Assembly (NCBI GenBank): GCA_028673005.1
Contig: CM054120.1
Coordinates: 76,133,533 to 76,197,532, forward strand
Source: Tanypteryx hageni
Taxonomy: Eukaryota; Arthropoda; Insecta; Odonata; Petaluridae
Direction: 5' to 3'
DNA length: 64,000 bases
The stretch's first letter is position 1. Every line of letters starts with the position of its first letter. Made by a program: the position numbers and the translations under genes. This document shows, piece after piece, positions 10,664-21,668 of this stretch. Under the pieces are notes generated by a model that was not told the origin of the DNA, did not search any database, and saw nothing but the letters and a program-made list of their open reading frames with translations.

Positions 10664-10770
10664 CAGGAGTTCTTAACCTATGGGGCCTGCACTCCTAGGC
10701 GGTGCATGAAAGGGGTCCAGGGGGTGCGTGAGGTACTCCCAGAATTAAGAAAAAATAAATTTGCTTTGAT
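10664..10770 (+). mobile_element. hAT-like terminal fragment
   Basis: CAGGAGTTCTTAACCTATGG at 10664 is followed by GGGCCTGCACTCCTAGG and a GGGGGTGCG block. Together these resemble the ends of hAT-type elements (CAGGGGTTCTTAACC class). No opposite terminus or target duplication was found, so this is a fragment and the right boundary is arbitrary. Confidence 0.4.
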
Positions 10771-11621
10771 ACAATTTTTTTACTAGACGACAATTTTTAA
10801 AAACTTTTGAATTTTGGTGAGGAATAATATTTGGCAACAAAATATTTGTATAGGTATGAAATGCATCTGACTTGATCAAAAACTGTTCCATGAAGTAACC
10901 TTCTGATTGAGGGGAAACAGCAGCAGCTTTCTCATTGATTTTTCATGGGAGTTTTATGATGTCTTCAAATTACAGCAAAACCCCTTATTTACACTTTTCT
11001 AGGGATCTGGGAAAAAGGTGTAAATTGCGGGAAAGTGCAAATTGAAGGAAAAGGAAAAATAGCTACACTGATTTTACTTTTAAATTTGCTCATGTGTTAC
11101 AGTAAGACTAACAATAAAGTCATTGTTAAAAGAGCTAAGTTTATAAAGAGTATATCTATTTATTCATTTACTTAACCAGCACACTTTTTTAATAATAATA
11201 ATAATAATATTAAAATATGTGCCGAATTAAAATGCTAGTATATATAGTATGCTTGGGTTTCCATTACATTTTTCTGGAAAATTGTACATAGACGTAGGTA
11301 TATTCACTTCAGGAACATCATTATTTTTCAAAGCTTGAATATTGTTCGTTTTTTCCACCTCTGAGCTACATATGACTATTTTAAAATTCATGTCATTACT
11401 TCATCGGATTCCTCCGTAAACCTGGGATTTGGAAAAACCTTTTTTCTCAACATGATAAGCATCCTTTTTGTCACCCTTTGTTAAAATAACGGATGGGTAA
11501 AAACTCGCTAAGGTAGGCACAAAGAATATGCAGACGCACTGATAGCTTCAATTCAGTGACTAATGAGGGGTCCAGCCACTGACTGAACTTGATCTATTCT
11601 TGCCTCAGATGCTTTTCAAGT

Positions 11622-11665
11622 ACAGTCCTGGCCAAAATTAACGCAACACCTCGTGGCGTTCTACG
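11622..11665 (+). mobile_element. Tc1-like terminus fragment
   Basis: ACAGTCCTGGCCAAAATTAA followed by CGCAACACC resembles the CAGTSNTGGCCAAAA ends of Tc1-type elements. No matching right terminus is seen before the next element begins at 11798. The element is either truncated or interrupted. Confidence 0.4.
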
Positions 11666-11797
11666 GCAGCATCCGCGCGAACTTAAACGACTTAAACTAC
11701 TATATTTTATGAGATATGACTGAAAGTACATTTTTTGTCACCAGAAAAGTGGCACTTATATAATTTTCTTATTTTCTTTGCCCATAAGTCCTAAATA

Positions 11798-12867
11798 CCA
11801 TATTTCTTGGCATATAAGGTGCACTTTTTTTCCAGAAAAATGATCCCCAAAATCAGTCTGCATCTTATATGCCGAAGGTATTATTACCATTCTCAATACT
11901 AACACTAACGAACACAGTCATCCCCAAAATGGAATAAATAGCAGTAATTCATTGCAAAAACATTAAAATATACATTATTAATAATGAAAATTTTGTTAAT
12001 ATATAGAGTAATACCTTAAGCAACGTCAATTCCAACTACCTTTTTTCATTATTGCAGTTTATTACATGTTCACTCACAGTGATTGCAATTTCGGTGCGCT
12101 TTTGCCATTAGTCAAATGTTTTAGCTCCTAATGGGTCCATTGAATAATGTGATTAATGTCACGAAACATAATTGCGGTAATTGTGATAAAAATTTTGTAA
12201 ATACCTAGGATAAATACCATTGTGTGTATTGAGATCTCAATGGCTACAAAAGTGAAAAGATATTCCTACACTGTTAGTTATAAGCTTCAGGTGATTTTGG
12301 TCCAAGACTTTGTTTGTCGGCTAAATATTATTATGCAAAGCTTTTTCGTCCCATAAAAAACATGTTGGACAAAATTGCTTGGACAAAATGTCTTTGGATC
12401 AAAGAACGTCTGGACAAAATGTTATTGGACGATTTCTCCTAGAAGCTTTTAGATCATCCCTATTTATTTTATGGATTAATTTTATCTAAAACATTTTGAA
12501 CTGTTATCATGTCATAATATTATCTGTAAAGTAGGGGGCTCTGCCCCCTACTAGCTACCACTCGCAAACCCTATACCTCTGATCGCTTTGTTCGCTCTGG
12601 CATTCAATGTGGCCAACAACTGTGCTATCTACAATTCATTGGTTGCCACATAAAGAACTACCAAAAACATCAATGAGCAGCACAGTGTACGTTTTTATGT
12701 AATAGAAAGATGTTCCCAGATACGGACTTAATCACGGCTGGAAACAATACACAACGTGGTCCTTTCTAACTGCCTTGGTGAACCAAAATATTTTTTCCTG
12801 AAAAATCTTCTAAAAAACTGGGGTTGTATCTTATACCCTGGTGCATATTATATGCCAAGAAATACTG
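11798..12867. mobile_element. TA-flanked non-autonomous element, Tigger-like ends
   Basis: The left end CCATATTTCTTGGCATATAA (then GGTGCAC) and the reverse complement of the right end CAGTATTTCTTGGCATATAA (then TATGCAC) match except for a few bases. TA flanks both ends (11796-11797, 12868-12869). Both ends carry an inner TGCATCTTATAY-type block, the same block found in the ends of the Tigger relic at 8540-9812. This suggests the relic's autonomous relative mobilised this 1070-bp element. The interior has no transposase reading frame. Confidence 0.75.
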
Positions 12868-12882
12868 TACCAAATTTCATGA

Positions 12883-12991
12883 ACATCTGCCCAGTAGTTT
12901 TAGAGATTAAAGTTGTAGACGGACAGCCGGAGAAGACATACCCATGAGACATTCTGCTACTATTGCTTTGCTAGTAATGAAAGCCTAATAA
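12883..12991 (+). repeat. Dispersed ~110-bp repeat, copy 1
   Basis: The segment AGTAGTTTTAGAGATTAAAG, then GGACAGCC, then CATTCTGCTACTATTGCTTT, then GCCTAATAA, aligns with 14315-14435 at roughly three quarters identity. This type of sequence (AGTAGTTTTNGAGATTAA followed by GGACAGAC) is common at the 3' ends of arthropod retroelements, so it is probably a SINE or LINE 3' tail. No coding content. Confidence 0.55.
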
Positions 12992-14314
12992 GAAAGAAAA
13001 ATGTACTCCATAAATGGAATTCACAGAGATTTCAAAGGCATTATTAATGGGAGATGCATAGCGATCAACATAAACAAAATATGTGATCTTATGCTTGGGA
13101 CTCTCTCGAATATTTTTCTCCTAAAGTATAAGTTGTAGTTATGTGGTACTCACAGACCTTTTTATGGTAAATGTTGTCTTCTATTCAAGTAAAATTTTTA
13201 ATTGATACCTTACAGATCATATATGAGCTTCAGAGGGAAAAATATGGCATATAATCATTGCTTAATGGATGCCTTGGTTACTTCTACTTCTACCTACTGT
13301 TACACTGGTGCTTCTGACTGGTCAGCATGACCCAAATATTTGAATATATATTTTGGTAAGGTACTAAGTAAGAGAACAACATTTTATATTCAGATCTTTT
13401 ATGCATTTATTTCTCTATAAAAATGATACATTATTTTTTTGAATAATTGCAGACATATATTTATGGTACATTGATTGCAAATTGGGGCTTTGCAGCTGTT
13501 GCAATTTAGGCTAGTCTTTCAGTCCCTGCTGCTTGGACACAGAGCACATCTTTTCCTTTTTGATAGAGTGATTGGTATTTCAGATATTGATGATTCAGGA
13601 TTGTTGAGCTTAAAGATATCCGATGTAATGTTTTGCAGTTTGCGAGGAGTCTTTTTGTTCAAAGTTCTGTGCTGAATGTAGGCCAGAAAAAGCAATATAC
13701 CAAGTTGCTTTATGAAATGAATGCACCTTATTTCACATCCCTGAGAAAGTTTATATAAAATTCTACTGTTCACAGTTGAAACATTCAAAATACAATGAAA
13801 AATCGCTATAGGCCAGTGCCTATTTACTCAAAGTTGAATACTCGGTACACTTTTGATCTAGACCTTAAAAGTAGTCTGATATGCTTGCAGAACTACTTGT
13901 ATGTGTATATGAAGAAAATATATTTAAATATTTAATTAAATGAATAAACATTACTGCAGGCATAGCATTCGAATAGTCATGTGTTTACTTCTGACAGGTC
14001 AGTGTAACCCAAACGCATAAATATCTGATAAGTGGCAAGCAACTCCAGTGCAACACATGCGACATGGGTGAGAGCACTGTAGCGACTGCGAGTACACAAG
14101 CACATACAGCATCTTTTCTACAAAAAGCCATAGAAAAATTATTTTAAGTTTGTCTTGGGTCATAATGACCTGTTGGAAGTAACCAAGGATTAACAAAATA
14201 TGAGTATAAATTTATTAAGTGCTTAAGTGAAGTTCTAATTGACGGATGCAGTTCAAAATCATAATTTGGCAAAAAATTTGAAAAAGTATCATTAATACTT
14301 AATTCAATTAAAAT

Positions 14315-14435
14315 TCATCCATTAGTTTTGTAGATTAAACATATGGATGAATGGACAGATGGAGGAGATGTGCCCATAAGGTGTTCTGCTACTAACACGT
14401 TGCTGGTAAATCATGCCTAATAATTCTATTTCACT
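14315..14435 (+). repeat. Dispersed ~110-bp repeat, copy 2
   Basis: This is homologous to 12883-12991, sharing TTAGTTTTGTAGATTAAA, TGGACAGATGGAGGAGATGT, GTTCTGCTACTAAC and GCCTAATAA in the same order and strand. The two copies are 1.4 kb apart in the same intron. Independent insertions of one retroelement family are more likely than tandem duplication, since the flanks do not match. Confidence 0.55.
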
Positions 14436-15379
14436 TTATTAATTCTGTATTTGTATTCTTAATACTTACTGTCCTTTAGAATAAGCACTTTTTCTACTTC
14501 ATTGACTAATAATTCTCTGTAAATAAGACATACATGTTTCCTTATATTGAAACATTGTCTGCGAGATGAGAATCGTCCTGTGCGATCACTCACTTAGTTC
14601 GAGATTTGTGATTAGAAATGCATCCTATTGAGGGTGACCTAGAGATGCAGCACTTCAGTTTACTAGAACAGAAAATTGTACTTTATGTGGCCACCTACTT
14701 CTGTTTACATTGAATTTATTTCCATTAGCTATTTCCAGTTCTAAGTCAGTTATAAAAAAAACGCTTGTGTGACTGTAGTCTGAGGATTGCTGTAGTTACC
14801 AAGTTGAATTGAATCAAAGTAAGGATTCAAGAAGTGGTCAGAAATTTTTCATACTAAATCCAGATAAAACACTAAATCAAGAAACATTAATTCAGAGAAA
14901 GTTATACATTATTTGAGTGATATTTTAATGGGACTGCAAAAAATAAACACTAAAAGCAGGTAAACATTAAATGTGGGACTCTTAAATTAGGGTTTCACTA
15001 TATAAAAAGACCTTGTATTCAGGTATATAAGGTATCCTATGGCAACATGTAGCTCCAAATTGTTTAAAATAAGGTATTTCTAGCTAAATTTCAAACGAGA
15101 AGAAACATTGCATTGTATTGAAGTTTTGTATTGAATAATGTCTGATATGATGCTTTCTTTCTTTTATGGCTTGTAGATTTTCTTACTTAAACTTATATAT
15201 TTTTTCTAGAGCTTATTGCTCCCATACATTTGTTGCTACAATGGCTGTGCCATGTTTTTATCATAATAATACAAAAAATGTTTTTATGTATATGAAAAGT
15301 ATTTTTACATGAATCTTTTAGTGCTTTTTGTTATACTTTGGTTATGAATTTTATTTTATTTTTTGATTTCTCTTTGCAG

Positions 15380-15445
15380 CCATTGAAATTATCTTGCCCT
15401 CTTTCTGCACCAGTCCTATCATCAGATTCTAAGCCTCCATTCCTG
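15380..15445 (+). CDS. MAST: MAST kinase small exon (22 codons)
   Basis: The acceptor TCTTTGCAG ends at 15379 and the donor GTATG starts at 15446. The exon is exactly 22 codons in phase 0 at both ends and reads PLKLSCPLSAPVLSSDSKPP then FL. Because it is a phase 0-0 exon it could be skipped without frame change. The sequence is not conserved enough for me to match it to other MAST proteins. It is called from splice signals, open frame and Ser/Pro-rich composition matching its neighbours. Confidence 0.75.
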
Positions 15446-15878
15446 GTATGCTAATTGTGTAGAAAAGATATTTTATTTTTTATAGTCTTTTACCACTTGG
15501 CATTTGTATGGAATGTCATAGCTTTATGACCTCTGCTATGCCAAGCATGAAATAATTAGATTGCACTCTCTTATAAGTACTCTAATAGAACTTATATTGG
15601 TGGCATATGTCGAATATATTTGAGTAACTGATATAGAAATTTTTAATAATAATAAATATAGGGAGAAGATAATAAATAAAAAATTAAGAAAGTCAATTAT
15701 CCAATTAATGCATAGAAGCATTGCCCTTAGATTCTTAAATGAGGTAAAGCTGATAATGAGCTTCTTTGCTTGTAATGTATCAGTTACATGAATAATTAAG
15801 TACTGGAAAAATAAATAGAAGGAATGATTAGAATAACATCAAATTTTTTAATATTTCCTCTTAATCAATTCTTCGTAG

Positions 15879-17465
15879 ATCGCAGCTGGCGTCCCATCTC
15901 CATCAATGGTCACACCAAGCCGCAGCTTCCAAGCATTTCCAAGGAATTTTCCTTCTCAAGAAAGTCTGCCTGGATCTCCAACAAGAACAAAGTCTCCTCG
16001 CTCTCCTCCTACAGGAAGATTGTTCTCTCCCTTGGAATCGCCCCATTCTACTGGGAACTCATCTCAATCCAGCTCCCCAAGTTCCTCCATACCAAACAGT
16101 CCGGCAGGTGCAGTGATATCGATGGCTTCTGGAGCAGTAGCAAGCACATCTGCAGTCTCAAGCACAGCTGGTCCCCACTACCAGAGACCCTCAACTCTTC
16201 ACGGTCTGAAGCACAAGCTTCACACTGCAGCAAAGAGCATACATTCCCCGAGCAGGAGAAAATCCGTGGGTCACATACCTCTGTCTCCCTTGGCACGCAC
16301 CCCATCGCCTTCACCTTTACCATCGTCACCCACTCGATCTCCGAGCCCTCTAGCATTTCCTGCCGGCCACCAACCAGGAAGTTCAAACACAACCCAGTCG
16401 TACAGTCCAGGAACATCCCTCACTCCGGCCGGTGGAAAGAAGTCTTTCGGAAGGCCAAAAAGTGCTGAACCTGGATCACCGTTGTTGAGGAGAGCCTTGT
16501 CTCCTGATCGGCTTCATCCAAGGAGTGCAGAATGCAAAGGGAAGTCAGTTTCAGCATCCATATCACCCTTATGTAATCCGGCTCCAAAAGTGGTTGTTTC
16601 AAGTGCACCAAAAGTAACTGTCACTTCTCAGTCTCAGCCTATGACGACCACTACGAAAATCACCATGGAAACATCAGTAACTGAGGGATCAGATCGTACG
16701 GTGACTACCAAACCTCCTGAGCATCCAACCTCTTTCAGACCGAATATGAGAGAATGGCTTCCTGATAGGACAAGGTCTAGTGGTTCCCAGCGAGATGTCT
16801 CCGAAGATTCCCGGGAAGAGGTTGTCCGCGTAGCTGACCATTTTTCTCGGGGTTGTCTCATAAAGCCAAGTGAGACGTCTAATGGAAATGGAACTTCTAC
16901 AGGTCAGGAACGAACACCGCACTCTCCACAGTTGGAGTACGTTAAAGGAGAGCTGAGAAATACTCTGCCTCTAGCATCGGTGAATGTGGGAATGATGGTG
17001 ACGTCGGATCGTTCATCTCAACCATTGCCACGAATAGCAGAGGAAAAAGATTCTCCAACCGGCTCAAAAGAAGACACTTCACCAGTTAGGGATAATCCTC
17101 CTAAGGTTATGGGCAGTTATGAAGATGAGAATAAATTCAAGGCTGCTTCAGCTAAGCGATCTGATCAAATGAAGAAGAAATCGAAGAGTGAGAACAAAAA
17201 TTACTCTGAGAGGAGTAAAAGTGATGACAAGATGAGCTGTGAGGAGAAGTACAGTGTAGTTCCAAAGCCTGAACCAAAGGCAAGACGCAGAAATAGGAGT
17301 GAAAGTCCAAAAGGGATGAAGGTGAACAATGATACCAAAGGTAGGCAAAGGGGTAGTGATAGTGAAAAGGATTTGGTCGAGAGCAAAGATTTGAAAAAAG
17401 ATAACTCTAAATGGACAGCACAAGAAAAGAGAGATTTGTATAGAACTGTGTCTAATAAAGATTAA
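15879..17465 (+). CDS. MAST: MAST kinase terminal exon: Ser/Pro-rich tail
   Basis: The acceptor TTCGTAG ends at 15878. The 528-codon exon is in phase 0 and ends at TAA 17463-17465. Counting from the Met at 15906, conserved MAST tail motifs are NSSQSSSPSSSIPNSPAG (51-68), RPSTLHGLKHKL (94-105), SPSRRKSVGHIPLSPLARTP (114-133), SPTRSPSPL (141-149) and GRPKSAEPGSPLLRR (182-196). The same motifs occur in this order in vertebrate MAST proteins (RRKSAGSIPLSPLAHTPSP and RPKSAEPPRSPLLKR). The rest is low complexity, dense in SP/TP and RxxS phosphorylation sites, and then a Lys/Glu/Ser-rich end. The Met at 15906 is probably internal rather than a start. The long frame at 15824-16468 in another phase is a shadow of this exon. 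Confidence 0.95.
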   Translation: MAAGVPSPSMVTPSRSFQAFPRNFPSQESLPGSPTRTKSPRSPPTGRLFSPLESPHSTGNSSQSSSPSSSIPNSPAGAVISMASGAVASTSAVSSTAGPHYQRPSTLHGLKHKLHTAAKSIHSPSRRKSVGHIPLSPLARTPSPSPLPSSPTRSPSPLAFPAGHQPGSSNTTQSYSPGTSLTPAGGKKSFGRPKSAEPGSPLLRRALSPDRLHPRSAECKGKSVSASISPLCNPAPKVVVSSAPKVTVTSQSQPMTTTTKITMETSVTEGSDRTVTTKPPEHPTSFRPNMREWLPDRTRSSGSQRDVSEDSREEVVRVADHFSRGCLIKPSETSNGNGTSTGQERTPHSPQLEYVKGELRNTLPLASVNVGMMVTSDRSSQPLPRIAEEKDSPTGSKEDTSPVRDNPPKVMGSYEDENKFKAASAKRSDQMKKKSKSENKNYSERSKSDDKMSCEEKYSVVPKPEPKARRRNRSESPKGMKVNNDTKGRQRGSDSEKDLVESKDLKKDNSKWTAQEKRDLYRTVSNKD

Positions 17466-17680
17466 GATTTGAGATAGTTATTGAAGATAAGTTGTGCTAC
17501 ATTTTCCCATTGTTGTCCTATCATACAGTCCAAAATAAGCTGGCGTTTTCATTGAATGATTTATTTCTATATTTTTCATGTTGTCATTGCTCATAACACG
17601 TTTGTATAAATGTACATATGTCTTCACTGTGCTAGAGATCTTTGTCATTCCCTAAAAGTAATTTTTTTGTTGTAATAATT

Positions 17681-17686
17681 AATAAA
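17681..17686 (+). promoter_or_regulatory. Polyadenylation signal of the MAST gene
   Basis: AATAAA lies 216 bp after the stop codon, inside a T-rich 3' region. A second AATAAA at 17819-17824 could serve as an alternative site. The actual cleavage site is not determinable from sequence alone. Confidence 0.7.
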
Positions 17687-17824
17687 AATTGCTGTTATAG
17701 CAAATTCTGTAAAAAGTGTGGTTTACTTTTTTACCTTGGAGAATAGTAAATGCTGTTTCATTATTTATAATGTATGTTCAAATATACAGCAATACAGTAG
17801 CCATTTCTTTTAGATAACAATAAA

Positions 17825-18689
17825 GTAATTTGGAAAATTGAAAGTTTTTCCATCTTGCATGAGAAGAATTTTTAGGTATGGAATAATGGTTAATACGAAG
17901 TGTTGCATTGGTGAGTGATCATTTATTAAGAGGCAAAAAAATTATTAAACCCTTTGGAGTGATTTCAGGGAATTGGTGGAAGCTTCTGCCACTGTTGCAA
18001 GGCTGTCATTTAACTCATTTAAATACTTGAATTTTCTCTGAAAACATTGTTAGTTTTATTCACCAGTGAGTAAAGCATGGCCAGGATCAATTATTTCTTA
18101 AGGTACTAATTGTTTTCAGCAAATATGAAGTATTACTTTCTCATTCCTGCAAAATTTTAAAGCTATTTCTTTGACTGTGGAAGCTTTTATAAATGCTGGA
18201 ATTGTTTGTGCTGAAATAGAAGCTATGTGACTATCGTTTGTTATCGAATCAATTCCTCATCAGCTTCCCAGACTACTCTGCAATAAGAACAGGAGTACTG
18301 AGGTATGATGCAATGAGCGAGTTCATGCAGCCCCTGCCATTATTGCAAGGTTACCATCCACCCTGGAGGATGGCCCCCCTTTGAAGAGAAGTTGTCAAAG
18401 AAGGTTAATCGGGTCATGAGGACTTGATTAATCAATCCATATCTGTCCTAATTGCCACGTGGGAATTAACCAGGGTCCACTCCGTAGCCTCCAGATGCTG
18501 GATTACAGAAGTATGCCACCTCTCCTAGAATAAAAAGATCACAATAAGATTAACTACATGACACAAAAATATTCTATAAAAATGTCAACAATGTGGAATC
18601 TATTAACATTATTTGCTGTGAAAAAACACGTTCAAGAGATCTTCCTATCAAAAAGTACCAAGAATTCAGCAACAACCCATCGTCATATG
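17825..18689. other. Intergenic, nothing recognised
   Basis: AT-rich sequence without open frames or clear repeats. A G+C-richer patch at about 18300-18535 (ACCCTGGAGGATGGCCCCCC and nearby) may be an old retroelement fragment, but no diagnostic end is visible. Confidence 0.4.
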
Positions 18690-19120
18690 ATGTGTCAGAA
18701 ATTCAGCACATTTTTTAATAACAAGAGCTGATTGAATAAAAGTGCTTGGGTCCCTTTCTACATTCTAATTCACTAATTATTTCATTTTCATGAATGAAGC
18801 GAACAAATGCTTGTGCTTTGCCGCTAATATCAGTTGACTCGTCAACTTGCAAAGTCTGACATTTTAAGCTTATTAGAAACATTTTCCTCTATGTTAGATG
18901 ACATATCTTCTAGCCTTCTTCGAATTGTATCATAAGAAAGTGGAATTTTGGCCATTTCTTATTCTGCTTCATCACTAAGCATTGTCCTAACTATTGCATG
19001 GCACACAGGGAAAATAAGTGACTCAGCTATAGTGTGGGGGTTCATTTTTTGAGTTATGATTTCTCCTACCTGATAAGAAGCAACTTGAACTCGATCAGAC
19101 TAACATTTTTTTCGAAGTAA
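18690..19120 (-). pseudogene. hAT transposase relic (ZBED-like)
   Basis: Reading the minus strand from about 19110 gives VRTMLSDEAE, a stop, then EMAKIPLSYDTIRRRLEDMS and SNIEENVSNKLKMSDFA. A frameshift follows, then QVDESTDISGKAQAFVRFIH and ENEIISEL. This matches the hAT/ZBED core (IPLSNNTVSRRI...LQLDESTDVS...AFVRF), including the first catalytic Asp region. At least one in-frame stop and one frameshift are present and both protein ends are missing. Confidence 0.75.
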
Positions 19121-19379
19121 CTAGCTTGGTGTTTCTCTTAAAACTAATGCTTCTGAAGGTAGTTGAGCACATACCAGAGATTAGCACCTCCTTGCATTCT
19201 TACAGCTGTTATGAATGCCTACTCATATTACCTGCCCTGATCATAATACCAAACTTTCCCCTATCAATTGAGTTTAATAACAAAACAAATTCAAATTAAA
19301 AAGTTCTTCGATGAACCTAGTAATGAGGAACAATTCATTAGAAGTGAATAAGAACATTTTAAAATGAATATTGTTCGTA

Positions 19380-19912
19380 AAATTTTGATTTGGTTATATC
19401 ACAAATTGGTAAGTGGTTCAAGAAAAATAGAGAATTAACAATAAGACATTTTTTCAGTTTTCTCAAACCAAAGAAGCTTTTAATGTTAAGCACATCTGAA
19501 ATTTGTGTACACTCAAAAATATTGCATGATAAATATAAAACATTTTTGACTTAAAGATTACAAGATGAATTAATAGCACTAACAACTAATTCAAATATGG
19601 GAATGGAATAAAAAGAGTGCAAAGATGTTAAGGAATTCTTGAAACTTCTGATTATTAAATGGGGGCTAGCATCTGATTATTGCAATGTTTGTATAGCACA
19701 TAATTTATTTGACTCTCTCTATTTCGGTAGCATCCAATGTAAGAAGTTTTTCAAAGTTGAAATTAAATAATAATTACCTGCATAGCAGTATGGTGACAAA
19801 AAGATTTAAAAATCTTTTGTCACTAGAAACTTTAGATTCTAAGAAAATATTATCAAATTTGGGTGCAGTAATCCACAAATTTGCTAGCATAAAATCGAGA
19901 AGGGTGATTTAA
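19380..19912 (+). pseudogene. hAT transposase relic, C-terminal dimerisation part
   Basis: The best-preserved piece (19709-19912) reads LSISVASNVRSFSKLKLNNN, YLHSSMVTKRFKNLLSLETL and ASIKSRRV. This corresponds to the hAT C-terminal dimerisation signature (IPVTVASAERSFSKLKLIKxYLRSTM...LSxL). Upstream sequence in the same orientation has stops and only weak resemblance. It lies opposite in strand to the ZBED-like relic at 18690-19120, so these are two different insertions or a rearranged one. Confidence 0.7.
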
Positions 19913-20332
19913 ATTTTACGTAATACCTACTATGTAAATAAAATTACTTTGAAATTTTCTGTATGATGTACAAAATAATCCTGTTTTCAATATAAAATAA
20001 ATGGCGCAATATACATTGCACAAACTTTCTCATATCTGTATATACATTTGGTCTCACTACACTCTTCGCCCCGAAATTAACTTTGTGTGCTTGGCAATTC
20101 ACTGCCAATTATATTAATAATGCATAGCAACAGAACCATCAACCTCATACATCTAATACCTCTCACTAATAAATGCTTGGCATTAACAGAGAAGTACGGA
20201 ATTTTAAACTAGGGAATCCCTGGGTTTCCCCTCCCCTCGGACTCATGTACTGAGCATCTTGTACAGAAATAATGCCGCTGGACAATATATAGTAATTTTT
20301 TGGTACATATGGGTTAGTTAAGATTATTTGCG

Positions 20333-20990
20333 ACATCAGGCTGCATGATTGGATGAATTTTAATCAAAATCCTTAGAGCCATTTTTGAATAAATCGAATT
20401 TTGTTTAGAAATATTCTATAATAAAGTACCCTTAATTGTTGTGTAATATCGTTCATCTCTTTAGAATGTCTTTTATGAATGATATTATTCACAAATATGA
20501 GATATCATTTGATTTGGTTTAACTGTAAGGGTTGTAGTAAGATTTTGAGTGGATCGTGGCGGAGGCATGATGTCATAGGTCTTAGGTAAGGTAGCTTACC
20601 GTACATTTAATAAAACTGGAAGCCATAGAGAAATTTCGAGAGATACATGACTTATGCAGTCTTGTTTGATACATCAGGCTCTACAACAGGATTGATTTTA
20701 ATCAAATTCTCTGGATCCATTTTTCAGTAAATCAAATTTTTCTAAAAATCGCCAAGAATAAACCACCCTTTATTTTTGTGTAATACCATTTGTATGAAAA
20801 AAGGACTGCTAAAGACGAGATGTTGTATAAATATGAGTTATCATTTGATTTTATGTATGCGTTTTGGCCATAGAAACGTGAACAGACAGATGGAATGGCA
20901 AAAACCAGTTAAAATGTGTATTTCCATAAAAATCTCGAAGTCAATTACAATACGTTATCAATATACTACGTACTAGTGTATTGCCTGTCA
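20333..20990. repeat. Diverged direct repeat, ~337-bp period, two copies
   Basis: ACATCAGGCT begins at 20333 and again at 20671. Matching blocks follow in the same order in both: GATTGRATKAATTTTAATCA, AGCCATTTTTSARTAAATC and GAKWTATCATTTGATTT. Similarity fades toward the ends of each copy. The second copy abuts the start of the CT minisatellite array. It may be old tandem duplication of a retroelement 3' region. No coding content. Confidence 0.6.
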
Positions 20991-21668
20991 TATAACTAAT
21001 AAAAGATAATATTCCCTCCCTCCCTCTTGCCATCCCTTTCTCCCTCCCTTTGTCTCTCTCCCTCCCTTCCTACTTCCCTTCCTCTCCCCCTCCCTTCCTC
21101 TCCCCTCCCATCCTCTCTCCCTCCCTTCCTCTCTCCCTCCCTTCCTCTCTCCCTCCCTTCCTCTCTCCCTCCCTTCCTCTCTCCCTCCCTTCCTATCTCC
21201 CACCCTTCCTCTCTCCCTCCCTTCCTCTCTCCCTCACTTCCTCTCTCCCTCCTTTCCTCTCTCCCTCCCTTCCTCTCCCTCCCTTCCTCTCCCTCCCTTC
21301 CTCTCTCCTTCCCTTCCTCTCTCCCTCCCTTCCTCCCCCCTTCCTCCTTCTCTTCCTCCCTTCCCCTCTCCCTCCATCTGTCTCCCTTCCTCCCTCTCTA
21401 CTTCCCTTCCTCTCTCCCTCCCTTCCCCTATAACTCCCTTCCTCACTCCCTCCCTTCCTCTCTCCCTCCCTTCCTCCCTCCCTTCCTCCCTCACTCCCTT
21501 CCTCTCTCCCACCCTTCTTCTCTCAGTCCCTTACTCTCCCTGTCCCTTCCTCTCTCCCTCCCTTCCTCTCTCCGTCCCTTCCTCTCTCCCTCCCTTCCTC
21601 TTCCCCTTCCCCCCTCTCTTCCTCCCTTCCTCTATCCCTCCCTTCCACTCACCCTCCCTTCCTCTTCC

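Larger units (their letters stand above)
10303..15379 (+). other. MAST intron (5077 bp) with several old transposons
   Basis: The intron is bounded by GT at 10303 and TCTTTGCAG ending at 15379. Recognisable content: a hAT-like terminus at 10664, a possible large element from 10974, a Tc1-like terminus at 11622, a 1070-bp TA-flanked element (11798-12867), and two related ~110-bp repeats near 12.9 and 14.3 kb. An (AAT)n run lies at about 11190-11210. A pair of inverted blocks at 13988-14014 and 14148-14180 shares ACTTCYRACAGGTCA. Nothing coding is supported in the remainder. Confidence 0.75.
7054..17681 (+). other. MAST: 3' half of a MAST-family kinase gene (gene span)
   Basis: Five exons are visible: 7054-7235, 7351-7565, 9961-10302, 15380-15445 and 15879-17465. 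Intron lengths are 115, 2395, 5077 and 433 bp. Every junction has AG/GT consensus ends and the phases join into one frame of about 795 codons. The product is the C-terminal half of a microtubule-associated serine/threonine kinase: an SxSASGLSLMIP linker, a PDZ domain, a basic segment ending SSLFRRIS, and a long Ser/Pro-rich tail. MAST kinases are AGC-family, cytoplasmic or cortex-associated proteins whose PDZ domain recruits partners; the insect member is Drosophila drop out. The DUF1908 and kinase domains are not in the window, so the gene starts to the left. A polyadenylation signal AATAAA follows at 17681-17686. Family assignment is firm; exact species orthology is not tested. Confidence 0.93.

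Noticed and set aside
13475..13788. Overlapping 66- and 89-codon frames inside the third MAST intron
   Set aside because: No domain, no splice logic compatible with neighbouring phase-0 exons, and hydrophobic low-information translation typical of AT-rich intron.
16048..16416. Minus-strand frames of 60-120 codons across the MAST terminal exon
   Set aside because: They arise from Ser/Pro codon bias on the coding strand and have no recognisable domain.
15824..16468. 214-codon frame on the plus strand
   Set aside because: It is in a different phase from the MAST terminal exon, which carries the conserved motifs. It is a shadow frame.
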